A stretch of 64,000 nucleotides of DNA from Burkholderia ambifaria (GCF_001443045.1 NZ_LKPJ01000019.1:1458-65457); one strand, 5' to 3'; positions 20,113 through 30,021 are shown, counted from the stretch's first letter. Numbers and translations: made by a program. Notes: generated by a model not told the origin, from the sequence alone.

Positions 20113-20577
20113 TCATGCCCGCCCCGCCGTGCCCGCGGTACGCGCCAGCACGGACAGCGCGCTGAACGACGCAGCATCGAGCGCATCGGCCGGAATCAGC
20201 AGCGGCCGGGCACGCCGGGCGCCTTGCCCGACCGACAGCACGAGCAGCAGGCTGCTCCAGTGTGCATGGCCGGTCACGCGGCCCCGGGCCAGCAAGCGCC
20301 CGGTGCGGCCAAACGCCGCAATCTCCCCGAAGGCATCGATCCGCAGCTCGGCCGGCAGCCGACGGGCACACGCCCGCGCGGCACACACGACAAGCAGCGC
20401 GGCCGTCGCCGCGGACACGCATGCGCCGGCGGCAGCACCGGCCCGCGGCGCCCAGAACAGGTACGCGGACGCGGCAGCCGCCGCGACGAAGGCGGCCAGC
20501 ACGACATACGACACGGCCGAGGCCCGCAACACAAAGCGCTGCGGACACCCGGCCGGAGCATCGAATGGACTCGTCAA
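20113..20577 (-). CDS. Small membrane protein, YgfX (CptA)-like
   Basis: A 154-aa protein with two adjacent hydrophobic segments (about residues 19-37 and 44-67) and a soluble C-terminal part. The layout resembles the YgfX/CptA family: a short N-terminus, two membrane helices, then a domain with LRIDAFGEIAAF, HAHWSSLLLVLSV, RARPLLIPADALD and SALSVLAR. In E. coli that family has been linked to a cytoskeleton-targeting toxin and to the SdhE partner, but no sdhE-like gene is next to it here. It lies between fabF (12-bp gap) and rpoE (91-bp gap), all on one strand. The family call is from pattern memory. Confidence 0.65.
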   Translation of the reverse strand: MTSPFDAPAGCPQRFVLRASAVSYVVLAAFVAAAAASAYLFWAPRAGAAAGACVSAATAALLVVCAARACARRLPAELRIDAFGEIAAFGRTGRLLARGRVTGHAHWSSLLLVLSVGQGARRARPLLIPADALDAASFSALSVLARTAGTAGRA

Positions 20578-20589
20578 GCGATTTCAGCG

Positions 20590-21822
20590 TCAGACGCGCT
20601 TGAACACCAGCGTGCCGTTAGTACCGCCGAAGCCGAAGTTGTTCTTCACGGCCACGTCGATCTTCATGTCACGCGCGGTGTTCGCGCAGTAATCGAGATC
20701 GCACTCGGGGTCCTGGTTGAAGATGTTGATGGTCGGCGGCGACACGCTGTTGTGCAGCGCCAGCACCGTGAACACCGACTCGAGGCCGCCCGCGCCACCC
20801 AGCAGGTGACCCGTCATCGACTTCGTCGAGTTCACGACGAGCTTGTACGCGTGCTCGCCGAATGCCGCCTTCACCGCGTCGGACTCGTTCTTGTCGCCGA
20901 GCGGCGTCGACGTGCCGTGCGCGTTCAGGTACTGGACCTCGTCCGCGTTCACGCCGGCGTCGCGCAATGCCGCAACCATGCAGCGGCGCGGACCGTCCAT
21001 GTTCGGCGCGGTCATGTGGTACGCGTCGCCCGTCATGCCGAAGCCCGAGACTTCCGCATAGATCTTCGCGCCGCGTGCCTTCGCCGCCTCGTACTCTTCG
21101 AGCACCATCACGCCTGCCCCCTCGCCCAGCACGAAGCCGTCGCGGTCCTTGTCCCACGGACGGGACGCGGTGGCCGGATCGTCGTTGCGGGTCGACAGCG
21201 CACGCGCGGCCGCGAAGCCGCCGATGCCCAGCGGCGACACCGTCGATTCGGCGCCGCCCGCGACCATCACGTCGGCGTCGCCGGCCTGGATCAGGCGCGC
21301 CGCGAGGCCGATGCTGTGCAGACCGGTCGTGCAGGCCGTCACGGCCGCGAGGTTCGGGCCCTTCAGGCCGAACATGATGCTCAGGTGGCCCGAGATCATG
21401 TTGATGATCGAACCCGGCACGAAGAACGGCGAAATCCGGCGTGCGCCGCGATCGACGTAGGTCTGGTGCGTGTCTTCGATCATCGGCAGGCCGCCGATGC
21501 CGGAGCCGACCAGCACGCCGATGCGTTCCGCATTGGCTTCGTTCACTTCGAGGCCGCTGTCCCGGATTGCCTGGACGCCGGCTGCGATGCCGTAATGGAT
21601 GAACGTATCCATGTTGCGGGCTTCCTTCGCCGGGATGTATTCCTCGGCGCTGAAACCCTTCACCTCGCCCGCGAAATGCACGGCGAGGTTCGACGGATCG
21701 AACTTCGTAACGGTGGCGATGCCGGACTTGCCGGCGACGAGATTGGCCCAGCCGTCGGCAACATTATTGCCAACAGGCGAAATCAGCCCCAGGCCTGTAA
21801 CGACAACACGACGGCGGCTCAC
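20590..21822 (-). CDS. fabF: Beta-ketoacyl-ACP synthase II
   Basis: A 410-aa condensing enzyme that extends acyl-ACP with malonyl-ACP and makes cis-vaccenoyl chains. The Cys nucleophile is in [13 protein letters not shown], the first His in [11 protein letters not shown], and Lys plus the second His in [14 protein letters not shown] chose the GTG at 21822 ([12 protein letters not shown]) because AGAGG lies 5-6 bp before it and the family starts at this point. An in-frame ATG at 21855 would add 11 unrelated residues. It follows acpP after about 160 bp. Confidence 0.95.
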   Translation of the reverse strand: MSRRRVVVTGLGLISPVGNNVADGWANLVAGKSGIATVTKFDPSNLAVHFAGEVKGFSAEEYIPAKEARNMDTFIHYGIAAGVQAIRDSGLEVNEANAERIGVLVGSGIGGLPMIEDTHQTYVDRGARRISPFFVPGSIINMISGHLSIMFGLKGPNLAAVTACTTGLHSIGLAARLIQAGDADVMVAGGAESTVSPLGIGGFAAARALSTRNDDPATASRPWDKDRDGFVLGEGAGVMVLEEYEAAKARGAKIYAEVSGFGMTGDAYHMTAPNMDGPRRCMVAALRDAGVNADEVQYLNAHGTSTPLGDKNESDAVKAAFGEHAYKLVVNSTKSMTGHLLGGAGGLESVFTVLALHNSVSPPTINIFNQDPECDLDYCANTARDMKIDVAVKNNFGFGGTNGTLVFKRV

Positions 21823-21984
21823 GGTAACCTCTTTTCCATTGGATGACAAAAACAAAAGCCACAGTGGCCACAGGAACCAGCCCTGCGAGCCCTGTGGCTG
21901 TTAGTCCGTCCGGCGCGAATGCCGGCAGGATGGCGCGTCAATCGCGAAGATCGCGGCGACGTGGCGAACTAGCGCGAAAGGCGC

Positions 21985-22224
21985 TTACGCCTTGACGTTT
22001 GCGCGAGCGTAGTCGATCGCTTGCTGAACGGTCGTGATCTTCTCTGCTTCTTCGTCCGGGATTTCCATGCCGAACTCGTCTTCGAGCGCCATCACCAGTT
22101 CGACCGTGTCGAGCGAGTCCGCGCCCAGGTCGTTCACGAACGATGCTTCGTTCTTGATCTCGGCTTCTGCGACGCCCAGTTGTTCAGCGACGATCTTCTT
22201 GACACGTTGTTCGATGTTATCCAT
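21985..22224 (-). CDS. acpP: Acyl carrier protein
   Basis: A 79-aa acidic four-helix protein that carries acyl chains on a phosphopantetheine arm. The attachment residue is Ser37 in [18 protein letters not shown] very strong ribosome binding site (GGAGGGG) precedes the ATG, fitting high expression. It lies between fabG and fabF, as in most proteobacteria. Confidence 0.98.
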
Positions 22225-22368
22225 TACCCCTCCGAGGGAAAGTTCAGATTTACAAGTGCGCGCATTTTATCAGGTTTGCTGACGCCAAAACGCGCGTTGG
22301 CTTGATGGTCGATCAAGCGCCGGTCCGCCTGAAAAACGGGATACGGCGCGGATGGTAAACGAAAACCG

Positions 22369-23118
22369 TTACGACATGTACATGCCGCCGTTCACGTGCA
22401 GCGTCGTGCCGGTGATGTAACCGGCCTGCGGCGATGCGAGGAACGTGACGGCATGGGCGATGTCTTCCGGGCTGCCGAGGCGGCCGAGCGGAATCTGGGT
22501 CTTGAGCGCGGCCTGCTGTTCTTCCGGCAGTGTCTTCGTCATGTCGGTGTCGATGAAGCCCGGCGCGACGCAGTTCACCGTGATGCCGCGGCTACCGATT
22601 TCGCGCGCGAGCGCACGGGTCATGCCCGCGACGCCTGCCTTCGCGGCCGCGTAGTTGGCCTGGCCCGGGTTGCCGGCCGAACCGACCACCGACGTGATGT
22701 TGATAATGCGGCCGCCGCGGGCCTTCATCATCGGGCGCAGGACCGCACGCGACAGGCGGAACACCGACTTCAGGTTGGTGTCGATCACCGCGTCCCAGTC
22801 CTCGTCCTTCATCCGCATCGCGAGCTGGTCCTGCGTGATCCCGGCGTTGTTGACGAGCACGTGCAGCGCGCCGAATTCCTTCACGGTCGCGTCGATCAAC
22901 GCTTCGGCAGCCGCCGCGTCGTTGACGTTCAGCACCGCGCCGCGGCCCGTCACGCCCGCTTCCGCGAACCCGGCGGTAATCGCGGCGGCGCCCGATTCGC
23001 TCGTCGCCGTGCCGATCACCGTCGCGCCCTGGCGCGCGAGTTCGAGCGCGATCGCCCGGCCGATGCCGCGCGATGCGCCGGTCACGATCGCAACCTGTTT
23101 ATCGAGAGTCTTTTCCAT
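22369..23118 (-). CDS. fabG: 3-oxoacyl-ACP reductase
   Basis: A 249-aa short-chain dehydrogenase that reduces 3-ketoacyl-ACP with NADPH. The cofactor motif TGASRGIGRAIA is near residue 14, NNAG near 89-92, and the catalytic Tyr-x3-Lys is in ANYAAAKAGVAG. It starts 36 bp after the fabD stop. Confidence 0.97.
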   Translation of the reverse strand: MEKTLDKQVAIVTGASRGIGRAIALELARQGATVIGTATSESGAAAITAGFAEAGVTGRGAVLNVNDAAAAEALIDATVKEFGALHVLVNNAGITQDQLAMRMKDEDWDAVIDTNLKSVFRLSRAVLRPMMKARGGRIINITSVVGSAGNPGQANYAAAKAGVAGMTRALAREIGSRGITVNCVAPGFIDTDMTKTLPEEQQAALKTQIPLGRLGSPEDIAHAVTFLASPQAGYITGTTLHVNGGMYMS

Positions 23119-23154
23119 GAATCGAGTATCCGTCTCTTGAGGAAAGGCGCCGCG

Positions 23155-24087
23155 TCAGGCGGTCGCCAGCTTCAGCGCTTCGTCGAGCGAAGCCGGATCG
23201 AACACCGATGCGCCGACCAGGTTGCCATCGATGCGCTTCGTCAGGCCTGCCAGCACCTTGCCCGGACCGCATTCGATCACGTGCGTGACGCCCGTGCCTG
23301 CGATGTGCTGCACGCACTCGACCCAGCGCACCGGGCCCGCGGCCTGGCGCACCAACGCGTCCTTGATCGCTGCCGGATCGCCGACCACCGCGACGTCGAT
23401 GTTGTTGACGACCGGAATTTGCGGCGCCTTGACGTCAACGTTCGCGAGGTAGTCGCGCAGTTGGTCCGACGCCGGCTTGAGCAGCGACGAATGGAACGGC
23501 GCCGACACCGGCAGCGGCAGCGCGCGCTTCGCGCCCTTCGCCTTCGCGATCTCGCATGCCTTCTCGACGGCCGCCTTCGCGCCCGCGATCACGACCTGCG
23601 CCGGTGCGTTGAAGTTCACGGCTTCGACGACGCCCGCTTCCGCGGCTTCGGCACACACCGCGCGCACCGTGTCGTCATCGAGACCCAGGATCGCGGCCAT
23701 GCCGCCCTGGCCAACCGGCACAGCCGTCTGCATCGCCTGCGCGCGGAAGCGCACGAGCGGCACCGCGTCCTTGAACGCGATCGCGCCCACCGCGACGAGC
23801 GCCGTGTATTCGCCGAGGCTGTGGCCCGCAACGATCGACGGCGCCGGGCCGCCGGCCTGCTGCCATGCGCGATAGCACGCATAGGCGGCCGTCAGCATCA
23901 CGGGCTGCGTGTTGGTGGTCAGATTCAGCTCTTCGGCCGGACCTTCGGCGATCAGCTTGCCGAGATCCTGATTGAGTGCATCGGATGCTTCCTGGAGCGT
24001 CTCGCGCACGACGGCGAGGTCGGCGAATGCGTTGAGCATGCCGACCGACTGCGAGCCCTGCCCCGGAAAAACGAATGCAAATTTCAT
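23155..24087 (-). CDS. fabD: Malonyl-CoA--ACP transacylase
   Basis: A 310-aa enzyme that moves malonyl groups from CoA to ACP. The opening FVFPGQGSQSVGM and the nucleophile elbow GHSLGEY (Ser in GHS) are intact, as is the active-site Arg in PLVRFRAQAM. It lies between fabH and fabG in the plsX-fabHDG-acpP-fabF run. Confidence 0.97.
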   Translation of the reverse strand: MKFAFVFPGQGSQSVGMLNAFADLAVVRETLQEASDALNQDLGKLIAEGPAEELNLTTNTQPVMLTAAYACYRAWQQAGGPAPSIVAGHSLGEYTALVAVGAIAFKDAVPLVRFRAQAMQTAVPVGQGGMAAILGLDDDTVRAVCAEAAEAGVVEAVNFNAPAQVVIAGAKAAVEKACEIAKAKGAKRALPLPVSAPFHSSLLKPASDQLRDYLANVDVKAPQIPVVNNIDVAVVGDPAAIKDALVRQAAGPVRWVECVQHIAGTGVTHVIECGPGKVLAGLTKRIDGNLVGASVFDPASLDEALKLATA

Positions 24088-24172
24088 ATCGTCCCCAATT
24101 GAATCGATTCGGACGGCGCGCGCGAACGGCGCGCCGGTTCGGGATCCGCGCGCAGCTCGCGCGCGCCGCGGA

Positions 24173-25162
24173 TCAGAAGCGGAAGACCGACGCGCCCCAG
24201 GTGAAGCCGCCGCCGACGCCTTCGATCAGCACGTGCTGACCGCGTTGGATGCGACCGTCGCGCACCGCGGCGTCGAGCGCCAGCGGGATCGATGCAGCCG
24301 ACGTGTTGCCGTGCTGGTCGACCGTCACGACCATGCGCTCCTGCGGCAGGCCGAGCTTGCGGCAGGTGCTGGTCATGATGCGGATGTTGGCCTGGTGCGG
24401 AATCAGCCAGTCGACCTGCTCGGGTGCGAGATTCGCCTTGGCGAGCGCCTCGATCGCGACCTTTTCGAGCACGTTGACCGCGAGCTTGAACACGGCCTGC
24501 CCGTCCATGTACAGGAACGCGCTGCCGTCGATCACGCCGCGATTGACGTTGCCCGGCGTGCAGAGGATGTTCGAATAGCTGCCGTCCGCATGCAGCGCGC
24601 TGCCGAGCACGCCCGGCTCTTCCGATGCGGACAGGATCACCGCGCCCGCGCCGTCGCCGAACAGCACGCAGGTCGTGCGGTCCTTGAAATCGAGAATGCG
24701 CGAGAACGTCTCAGCACCGACGATGAGCGCCGTGCGGTGCTGGCCGCTGCGGATGAAGCTGTCGGCCGTCGCCATCGCATAGGCGAAGCCCGAGCATACG
24801 GCCTGCACGTCGAATGCCGCGCCGCCGTTCTTGATGCCGAGCTTGTTCTGCAGCAGGCAAGCCGTGCTGGGGAACACGAAATCGGGGGTCGAAGTCGCGA
24901 CGATGATCAGATCGATCGACTGCGGATCGATGTCGGCTGCCTCGATCGCACGGCGCGACGCTTCGAGCGCGAGATCGCTCGTCGTGACGTCCGGTGCGGC
25001 GAAATGGCGCGCATGGATGCCCGTGCGCGCAACGATCCACTCATCGCTCGTCTCGATGCCTTCCTTCGCGAGACGATCGGCGAGCTGCTGGTTCGTGACG
25101 CGGTCGGGCGGCAGGTAGCTGCCCGTGCCGAGCACGCGGGAATAGAGAGTCGATTGGGCCAT
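24173..25162 (-). CDS. fabH: Beta-ketoacyl-ACP synthase III
   Basis: A 329-aa initiating condensing enzyme that joins acetyl-CoA to malonyl-ACP. The Cys nucleophile is in [13 protein letters not shown], His in [12 protein letters not shown] and Asn in [12 protein letters not shown]. Its ATG begins directly after the plsX stop codon with no gap, so the two are probably coupled. Confidence 0.97.
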   Translation of the reverse strand: MAQSTLYSRVLGTGSYLPPDRVTNQQLADRLAKEGIETSDEWIVARTGIHARHFAAPDVTTSDLALEASRRAIEAADIDPQSIDLIIVATSTPDFVFPSTACLLQNKLGIKNGGAAFDVQAVCSGFAYAMATADSFIRSGQHRTALIVGAETFSRILDFKDRTTCVLFGDGAGAVILSASEEPGVLGSALHADGSYSNILCTPGNVNRGVIDGSAFLYMDGQAVFKLAVNVLEKVAIEALAKANLAPEQVDWLIPHQANIRIMTSTCRKLGLPQERMVVTVDQHGNTSAASIPLALDAAVRDGRIQRGQHVLIEGVGGGFTWGASVFRF

Positions 25163-26269
25163 TTATGCTTTAGAGGATTGCGCAGCGGAAGGTTCGGCGT
25201 GATGGCCTGCGGCCGGGCTCGTCTGGCCCGCGCCGCCCGCGTCGTGTTCGCCGTCGCCGAGCGACACCGAATTGTCCGCCATCGCGCGCGCGAGGCGCTC
25301 CAGCACGCCGTTTTTGACGGCATCATACCCGCGTTTGATCGCCCACTCAAACGCGTAGGCATCGGCCGAACCGTGGCTTTTGATCACGAGGCTCTTCAGC
25401 CCCAGCAGCGCCGCGCCGTTGTACTGGCGATGGTCGACGCGCTTCTTGAAGCGCATCAGCACCGGCAGCGCGAGCAGCGCCATCAGCTTCGACATCAGCG
25501 AACGGCCGAACTCCTCGCGGATGATGTCGGACAGCATCTGCGCGAGCCCTTCGGACGTCTTCAGCGCGACGTTGCCGACGAAGCCATCGCAGACGATCAC
25601 GTCGACCGTGCCCTTGTAGATGTCGTTGCCTTCGACGTTGCCGCGGAAATTCAACGTGCTGGCGCGCAGCAGTTCGCCTGCGCGCTTGATCGTCTCGTTG
25701 CCCTTGATGACCTCTTCGCCGATGTTCAGCAGGCCGATCGTCGGACGCTCCTTGCCTTCGAGCGCGGCGACGAGCGCATGCCCCATCTCCGCAAACTGCA
25801 GCAGGTGCTGCGGCTCGCAGTCGACATTCGCGCCGAGGTCCAGCATCATCGTGTAGCCGGTCGGGTTCGGCAACGCGAACGCGATCGCAGGCCGCTCGAT
25901 GCCGGGCAGCGTCTTGAGCACATAACGGGAAACGGCCATCAGCGCGCCGGTGTTGCCGGCGGAGATACAGGCCTGCGCCGCGCCTTCCTTGACGTGATTG
26001 AGCGCGACACGCATCGAAGAATCCTTCTTCTTGCGCAGCGCCACTTCGACAGGGTCGTCCATCGCCACGACTTCGGTGGCGGGCACGATGGTCAGCGCGG
26101 GATCGTCGAGGGCCTTCAGCTTTTTCAGCTGAGCGCGGATCGCGCTTTCGATGCCGACGAGCATCAGATGCGCATCGGGATGCGCGCGGACGAACTTGAC
26201 TGCCGCGGGAACGGTCACGGACGGGCCGTGGTCGCCTCCCATGCAATCGATTGTGAGCTTTACGGTCAT
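25163..26269 (-). CDS. plsX: Phosphate acyltransferase PlsX
   Basis: A 368-aa enzyme that makes acyl-phosphate from acyl-ACP for phospholipid synthesis. The start [13 protein letters not shown] and the internal [14 protein letters not shown] and GGHALVAAL-type blocks are typical. A Gly/Ala/Ser/His-rich tail of about 30 residues ends the protein. A terminator-like hairpin lies only 23 bp before its ATG, so expression from the upstream yceD-rpmF transcript would depend on read-through. Confidence 0.95.
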   Translation of the reverse strand: MTVKLTIDCMGGDHGPSVTVPAAVKFVRAHPDAHLMLVGIESAIRAQLKKLKALDDPALTIVPATEVVAMDDPVEVALRKKKDSSMRVALNHVKEGAAQACISAGNTGALMAVSRYVLKTLPGIERPAIAFALPNPTGYTMMLDLGANVDCEPQHLLQFAEMGHALVAALEGKERPTIGLLNIGEEVIKGNETIKRAGELLRASTLNFRGNVEGNDIYKGTVDVIVCDGFVGNVALKTSEGLAQMLSDIIREEFGRSLMSKLMALLALPVLMRFKKRVDHRQYNGAALLGLKSLVIKSHGSADAYAFEWAIKRGYDAVKNGVLERLARAMADNSVSLGDGEHDAGGAGQTSPAAGHHAEPSAAQSSKA

Positions 26270-26292
26270 GGAATGCGACGAATTTCAGGCAC

Positions 26293-26322
26293 AAAAAAGC
26301 GGCAGTTGAATGCCGCCTTTTT
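26293..26322 (-). terminator. Terminator-like hairpin between rpmF and plsX
   Basis: Read on the minus strand: GCGGCA-TTCAAC-TGCCGC followed by six Ts and preceded by an A-run that can extend the stem past one bulged base. The T-run ends 23 bp before the plsX ATG. It probably reduces fab expression relative to rpmF and may act as an attenuator. Confidence 0.65.
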
Positions 26323-26398
26323 GTTGAGCCAGGAAAGTGTCAAGCGAACCAGTTGTCACGCGAACGGCGATCGTAGCGCGCAACGCGTGACTTGACGC

Positions 26399-26578
26399 TT
26401 AGTCGTTCTTCGTCTTGACGACTTTCTTGCCGCGATAGTAGCCGTTCGGGCTGACGTGGTGACGCAGGTGCACTTCACCCGTGCTCGGCTCGACTGCCAG
26501 CGGCGCTGCCGTCAGGAAATCGTGCGAACGATGCATGCCGCGCTTCGACGGCGACTTCTTGTTTTGCTGGACTGCCAT
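26399..26578 (-). CDS. rpmF: 50S ribosomal protein L32
   Basis: A 59-aa basic ribosomal protein starting [20 protein letters not shown] and containing the conserved [14 protein letters not shown]. It lacks the zinc-binding Cys pairs found in some phyla, as expected for proteobacteria. It is positioned between yceD and plsX, the standard arrangement. Confidence 0.97.
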
Positions 26579-26676
26579 GACTAACTCCTAAATAATTTTC
26601 CGGATTCTAACACAGCCCGATCCGGCGCTTGACTACCCTGGCCCAAAGCCCTTACGCCTTCCCGCGCCACAACTGC

Positions 26677-27312
26677 TTAGTGTTTCTTGCTGCCGTCCCC
26701 GTCCTTCTTCAACGCTTCCAGCGCTGCGAACGGATTCGGCCGTTTGCCTTCGTCCTCGCCGTCGGCGGACTCATCGTCCGCGTCTTCCGAAGGACCGCTC
26801 GCACCCGACACGAGGCTTTCGTGGACTGCCGGGCAAACCTCGTGCTTGGGCACGAGCGGCAACGAAAGCAGCAACTCCTCTTCGATCAAGTCGACGAGAT
26901 CGAACTGGCGTGAGCCCACGATCACATCGGCTTCATCGTCGTCGAGCGGAAATTCTTCAGCTTCCTCTTCGGTCGCGACGACCCGGTACGTCATGTCGAT
27001 GTCGAACGCCTGGTCGTACGGGGTCATGCAGCGCTGGCACGTGAGCCATGCATGGCCGTGCACCGCGAGGCGCAGATACGGCTGCTGCCCATCGGCGCCG
27101 TCGTCCTGCAACTCCTTCTGGGTGAACCCTTCGGCCTGCCACGTGAAGACCGTGTCGCGATCAGACGCGTCCGCCGGCACTTCATTCAACATGCGCGGCA
27201 GTTGCGACAGACGCACGGCGCCCGCTGCCTGCCGCCCGCTGCGGGCGAATTCGAACAGGTCGACTGCGTGCGGATCAAGCGATGCTGCAGGCTTGCCAGA
27301 AGAAGTGTTCAT
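26677..27312 (-). CDS. yceD: YceD/DUF177 family protein (23S rRNA accumulation protein)
   Basis: A 211-aa protein of the DUF177 family, which is linked to 23S rRNA accumulation and nearly always sits before rpmF. A CxxC pair lies in LTCQRCMTPYDQ and another Cys in KHEVCPAVH. The C-terminal third is acidic (stretches of Asp, Glu and Ser) and ends NPFAALEALKKD, the conserved family end. The molecular activity is not known. Its upstream region holds the TACGTAC repeat cluster. Confidence 0.88.
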   Translation of the reverse strand: MNTSSGKPAASLDPHAVDLFEFARSGRQAAGAVRLSQLPRMLNEVPADASDRDTVFTWQAEGFTQKELQDDGADGQQPYLRLAVHGHAWLTCQRCMTPYDQAFDIDMTYRVVATEEEAEEFPLDDDEADVIVGSRQFDLVDLIEEELLLSLPLVPKHEVCPAVHESLVSGASGPSEDADDESADGEDEGKRPNPFAALEALKKDGDGSKKH

Positions 27313-27380
27313 GTTGCGCTCCTGCCTACAGGCTGACTTGCGGGATCCGGCTTGCGGGCGCCGATCATTTGGCGCCGCTT

Positions 27381-27442
27381 ACTTACGTACCCTTACCTAC
27401 GTACCGTTACGTACGCGATCTACGCCGCGTACGATGACGTAC
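27381..27442. repeat. Cluster of TACGTAC sites between yceD and maf
   Basis: Three exact TACGTAC palindromic heptamers (27384-27390, 27398-27404, 27408-27414) are followed by partial CGTACG and GACGTAC copies up to about 27442. They lie in the 280-bp divergent gap, about 70-130 bp upstream of yceD. They could be regulator sites or a short repeat expansion. Confidence 0.6.
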
Positions 27443-27594
27443 TTTACTTCCGAAGATCGGCAGGCGCCACCACAGCGAAAGCCTGTCGACGAAAAGCGGG
27501 AAAGCATACCTGTTTTACCTTTTTCGGTCAATCACTTATGCTTGCGCCCTCGCAACACCGCTTCACACCCGACGACTCACCGATCCAACCGACC

Positions 27595-28224
27595 ATGCCG
27601 GATACCGTTTGCCGCCCGCCGCGGCTGATTCTCGCCTCCAGTTCCCGCTACCGCCGCGCGCTCCTCGAGCGCCTCGGCCTGCCGTTCGACGTCGTGTCGC
27701 CCGACCTCGACGAAACCCCGCTCGCGGGCGAAACGCCGGCCGCGACCGCGCTGCGCCTCGCCGGCGCGAAGGCGCGCGCGGTCGCCGCGACGATCGACGC
27801 GCCGGACGGCGTGCTCGTGATCGGTTCGGACCAGGTCGCGACGTTCGACGGCCTCCAGATCGGCAAGCCCGGTACGCACGAGCGCGCGCTCGCGCAGCTC
27901 CTGTCGATGCAGGGACGGAATGTCGAGTTCCACAGTGCGCTCAGCCTGTACGACAGCCGCACGGGCGAAACGCAGAGCGAGGACATCGTCACGCACGTGC
28001 GCTTCCGTTCGCTACCCGAAGCCGAACTCGATGCGTACCTGCGCGTTGAAACACCGTACGACGTCGCCGGCAGCGCGAAGTCCGAAGGACTCGGCATCGC
28101 GCTGCTCGACGCGATCGACTCCGACGACCCGACGGCGCTCGTCGGCTTGCCACTGATCGCGCTCACGCGGATGCTGCGCGCCGCAGGCTACCCGCTGTTC
28201 GCTACCCAGGGAGACCGCGCATGA
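27595..28224 (+). CDS. Maf-like nucleotide pyrophosphatase (YceF type)
   Basis: A 209-aa Maf/HAM1-fold enzyme. LILASSSRYRRALLERLG is the family P-loop-like start, and IGSDQVATFDG and GKPGTHERALAQL carry the catalytic acid and Lys. The YceF subgroup hydrolyses m7GTP. Its position divergent from yceD-rpmF, as in E. coli, supports that subgroup. I start it at the ATG at 27595 (MPDTVCRPPRL); an upstream frame lacks family similarity. It overlaps the next gene by 4 bp. Confidence 0.9.
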   Translation: MPDTVCRPPRLILASSSRYRRALLERLGLPFDVVSPDLDETPLAGETPAATALRLAGAKARAVAATIDAPDGVLVIGSDQVATFDGLQIGKPGTHERALAQLLSMQGRNVEFHSALSLYDSRTGETQSEDIVTHVRFRSLPEAELDAYLRVETPYDVAGSAKSEGLGIALLDAIDSDDPTALVGLPLIALTRMLRAAGYPLFATQGDRA

Positions 28225-28943
28225 CGACCGGAACGCTCTATCTCGTCCCGAACACCCTCGGCGAAGGCGACGAATCGATGCTCGCCGCCGTACTGCCTGC
28301 GGCCGTGCAAGCGCGTGCCGGCACGCTCGGCTACTACATCGGCGAAAACGCGAAAACGACCCGCGTGTTCCTGAAGAAGATCGGCACGACGCGGCCGATC
28401 CAGGAAATCGAGATCCGCGAACTGAACGTCAACACGCCGGCCGGCGAGATCGACCGGCTGCTGGCGCCGGTGCTGGCGGGTGCGGATGCGGGGCTCGTGT
28501 CCGAGGCCGGCTGCCCCGCCGTTGCCGATCCCGGCGCGCTGCTGGTCCGCCGGGCGCACGAGCGCGGCGTGAAGGTCGTGCCGCTCGTCGGGCCGAGTTC
28601 GATCCTGCTCGCGCTGATGGCGTCGGGCCTGAATGGCCAGAGTTTCGCGTTCAACGGCTACCTGCCGGTCGATGCGGCCGCGCGCGCGAAGCGCCTGCGC
28701 GAACTCGAGCAACTGTCGCGCAAGGCGCGCCAGACGCAGATCTTCATCGAGACGCCATACCGCAACCACGCGATGCTCGACACGCTCGTCGCAACTTGCG
28801 CACCGTCGACACAGATCTGCGTCGCGGCCGACCTGACCCTCGAGACCGAGACAATCGCCAGCCGCTCGGTAGCCGACTGGAAAAAGGCGCCCGCGCCGAA
28901 TCTGCACAAGCGCCCCGCCATCTTCCTCCTGCTCGCGAACTGA
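28221..28943 (+). CDS. RsmI-like tetrapyrrole-methylase-family SAM methyltransferase
   Basis: A 240-aa protein of the class III (tetrapyrrole methylase fold) methyltransferases. It starts GTLYLVPNTLGE and contains GLVSEAGCPAVADPG and PLVGPSSILLALMASG, which are the SAM-binding blocks shared with RsmI (16S rRNA C1402 ribose methylase). It is shorter than typical RsmI and lacks its usual C-terminal extension, so I treat it as a paralogue of unknown target. Its start overlaps the maf stop by 4 bp, so the two are coupled. Confidence 0.85.
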   Translation: MTTGTLYLVPNTLGEGDESMLAAVLPAAVQARAGTLGYYIGENAKTTRVFLKKIGTTRPIQEIEIRELNVNTPAGEIDRLLAPVLAGADAGLVSEAGCPAVADPGALLVRRAHERGVKVVPLVGPSSILLALMASGLNGQSFAFNGYLPVDAAARAKRLRELEQLSRKARQTQIFIETPYRNHAMLDTLVATCAPSTQICVAADLTLETETIASRSVADWKKAPAPNLHKRPAIFLLLAN

Positions 28944-29016
28944 CGCTCGCAGCCGGAGCCGCTTCGCGGCACGGGGCACCCGGCTCCGTTCGCCGCGGCG
29001 GCGGCCCGACCGCCGC

Positions 29017-30009
29017 TCAGCGCAGGCTGAACGACGTGCCGCCCGCGGTGAGGGCCTTCATCGCCGCTCCGCCAACCGCCGCGCCGAATTTGCGCGCGAC
29101 GCGGTTCGTCAGGCTTTCCTTCACCGTGTAGTCGACGAGGTCCGGCGCCTTCAGCACGTCGCGCGCGACCGTGTCGGTCGTGCCATAGGCATCGGCGAGC
29201 CCCAGCTCCACGCTCTTCTCGCCCGTCCAGAACAGGCCCGAGAACATATCGGGCGTTTCGTGCAGCCGCTTGCCGCGACCATCCTTCACCGCCTTGATGA
29301 ACTGCGCATGGACCTGGTCGAGCAGCGCCTGCGCATGGGCGTCCATCTTCGGCGTCTCGGGCGAGAACGGGTCGTAGAAGCCCTTGTTTTCACCCGACGT
29401 GTGCAGACGGCGATCGACGCCGAGCTTGCCCATCAGGCCCGTGAAGCCGAACCCGTCCATCAGCACGCCGATCGAGCCGACGATGCTCGCCTTGTCGACG
29501 AAGATCTTGTCGGCGGCGGACGCAATGTAATAACCGCCCGATGCGCACATATCGGTCACGACGACATACAACGGCTTGTCCGGATACTTCGTGCGCAGCC
29601 GACGGATCTCGTCGTAGACCATGCCGGCCTGCACCGGGCTGCCGCCCGGGCTGTTGATCCGCAGCACGACGCCGGCCGTTCCGTCGTCGTCGAATGCGGC
29701 ATCGAGCGCCGTGTTGATGTCGTCGGCGTTCGCGTTGGTGCCCGCCGCGATCTCGCCGTCGATCGTCACGAGCGCCGTATGGCGCCCGCTCGACGAGAAC
29801 TTCGAATCGCTCGAGAAATCGATCAGCGCGAACGCGAGCAGCACGAACACGCCGAGGAACGCGAAGCGGAAGAAGATCTTCCAGCGCCGCGCCGCGCGCT
29901 GTTCCCTGACGGCCGCGAGCGCGATCCGCTCGAGCGCCGCCCGCTCCCAGTTCGGCTCGCGGCTGTCGGGACGGGACGAGGAATCAGGGGTGTTCGGTTG
30001 ATCGGCCAT
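29017..30009 (-). CDS. sppA: Signal peptide peptidase SppA (S49 family)
   Basis: A 330-aa membrane-anchored serine protease that degrades cleaved signal peptides. There is one membrane segment near residues 47-63 (FFRFAFLGVFVLLAFAL) after a charged cytoplasmic N-terminus. The substrate site LRINSPGGSP and the Ser nucleophile in DMCASGGYYIA are clear. The candidate general-base Lys lies in the LHTSGENKGFYDPF region, as in the short SppA type. It is convergent with the methyltransferase upstream and follows the Rieske gene after 12 bp. Confidence 0.92.
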   Translation of the reverse strand: MADQPNTPDSSSRPDSREPNWERAALERIALAAVREQRAARRWKIFFRFAFLGVFVLLAFALIDFSSDSKFSSSGRHTALVTIDGEIAAGTNANADDINTALDAAFDDDGTAGVVLRINSPGGSPVQAGMVYDEIRRLRTKYPDKPLYVVVTDMCASGGYYIASAADKIFVDKASIVGSIGVLMDGFGFTGLMGKLGVDRRLHTSGENKGFYDPFSPETPKMDAHAQALLDQVHAQFIKAVKDGRGKRLHETPDMFSGLFWTGEKSVELGLADAYGTTDTVARDVLKAPDLVDYTVKESLTNRVARKFGAAVGGAAMKALTAGGTSFSLR

Positions 30010-30021
30010 GCAGTAGTGTCG

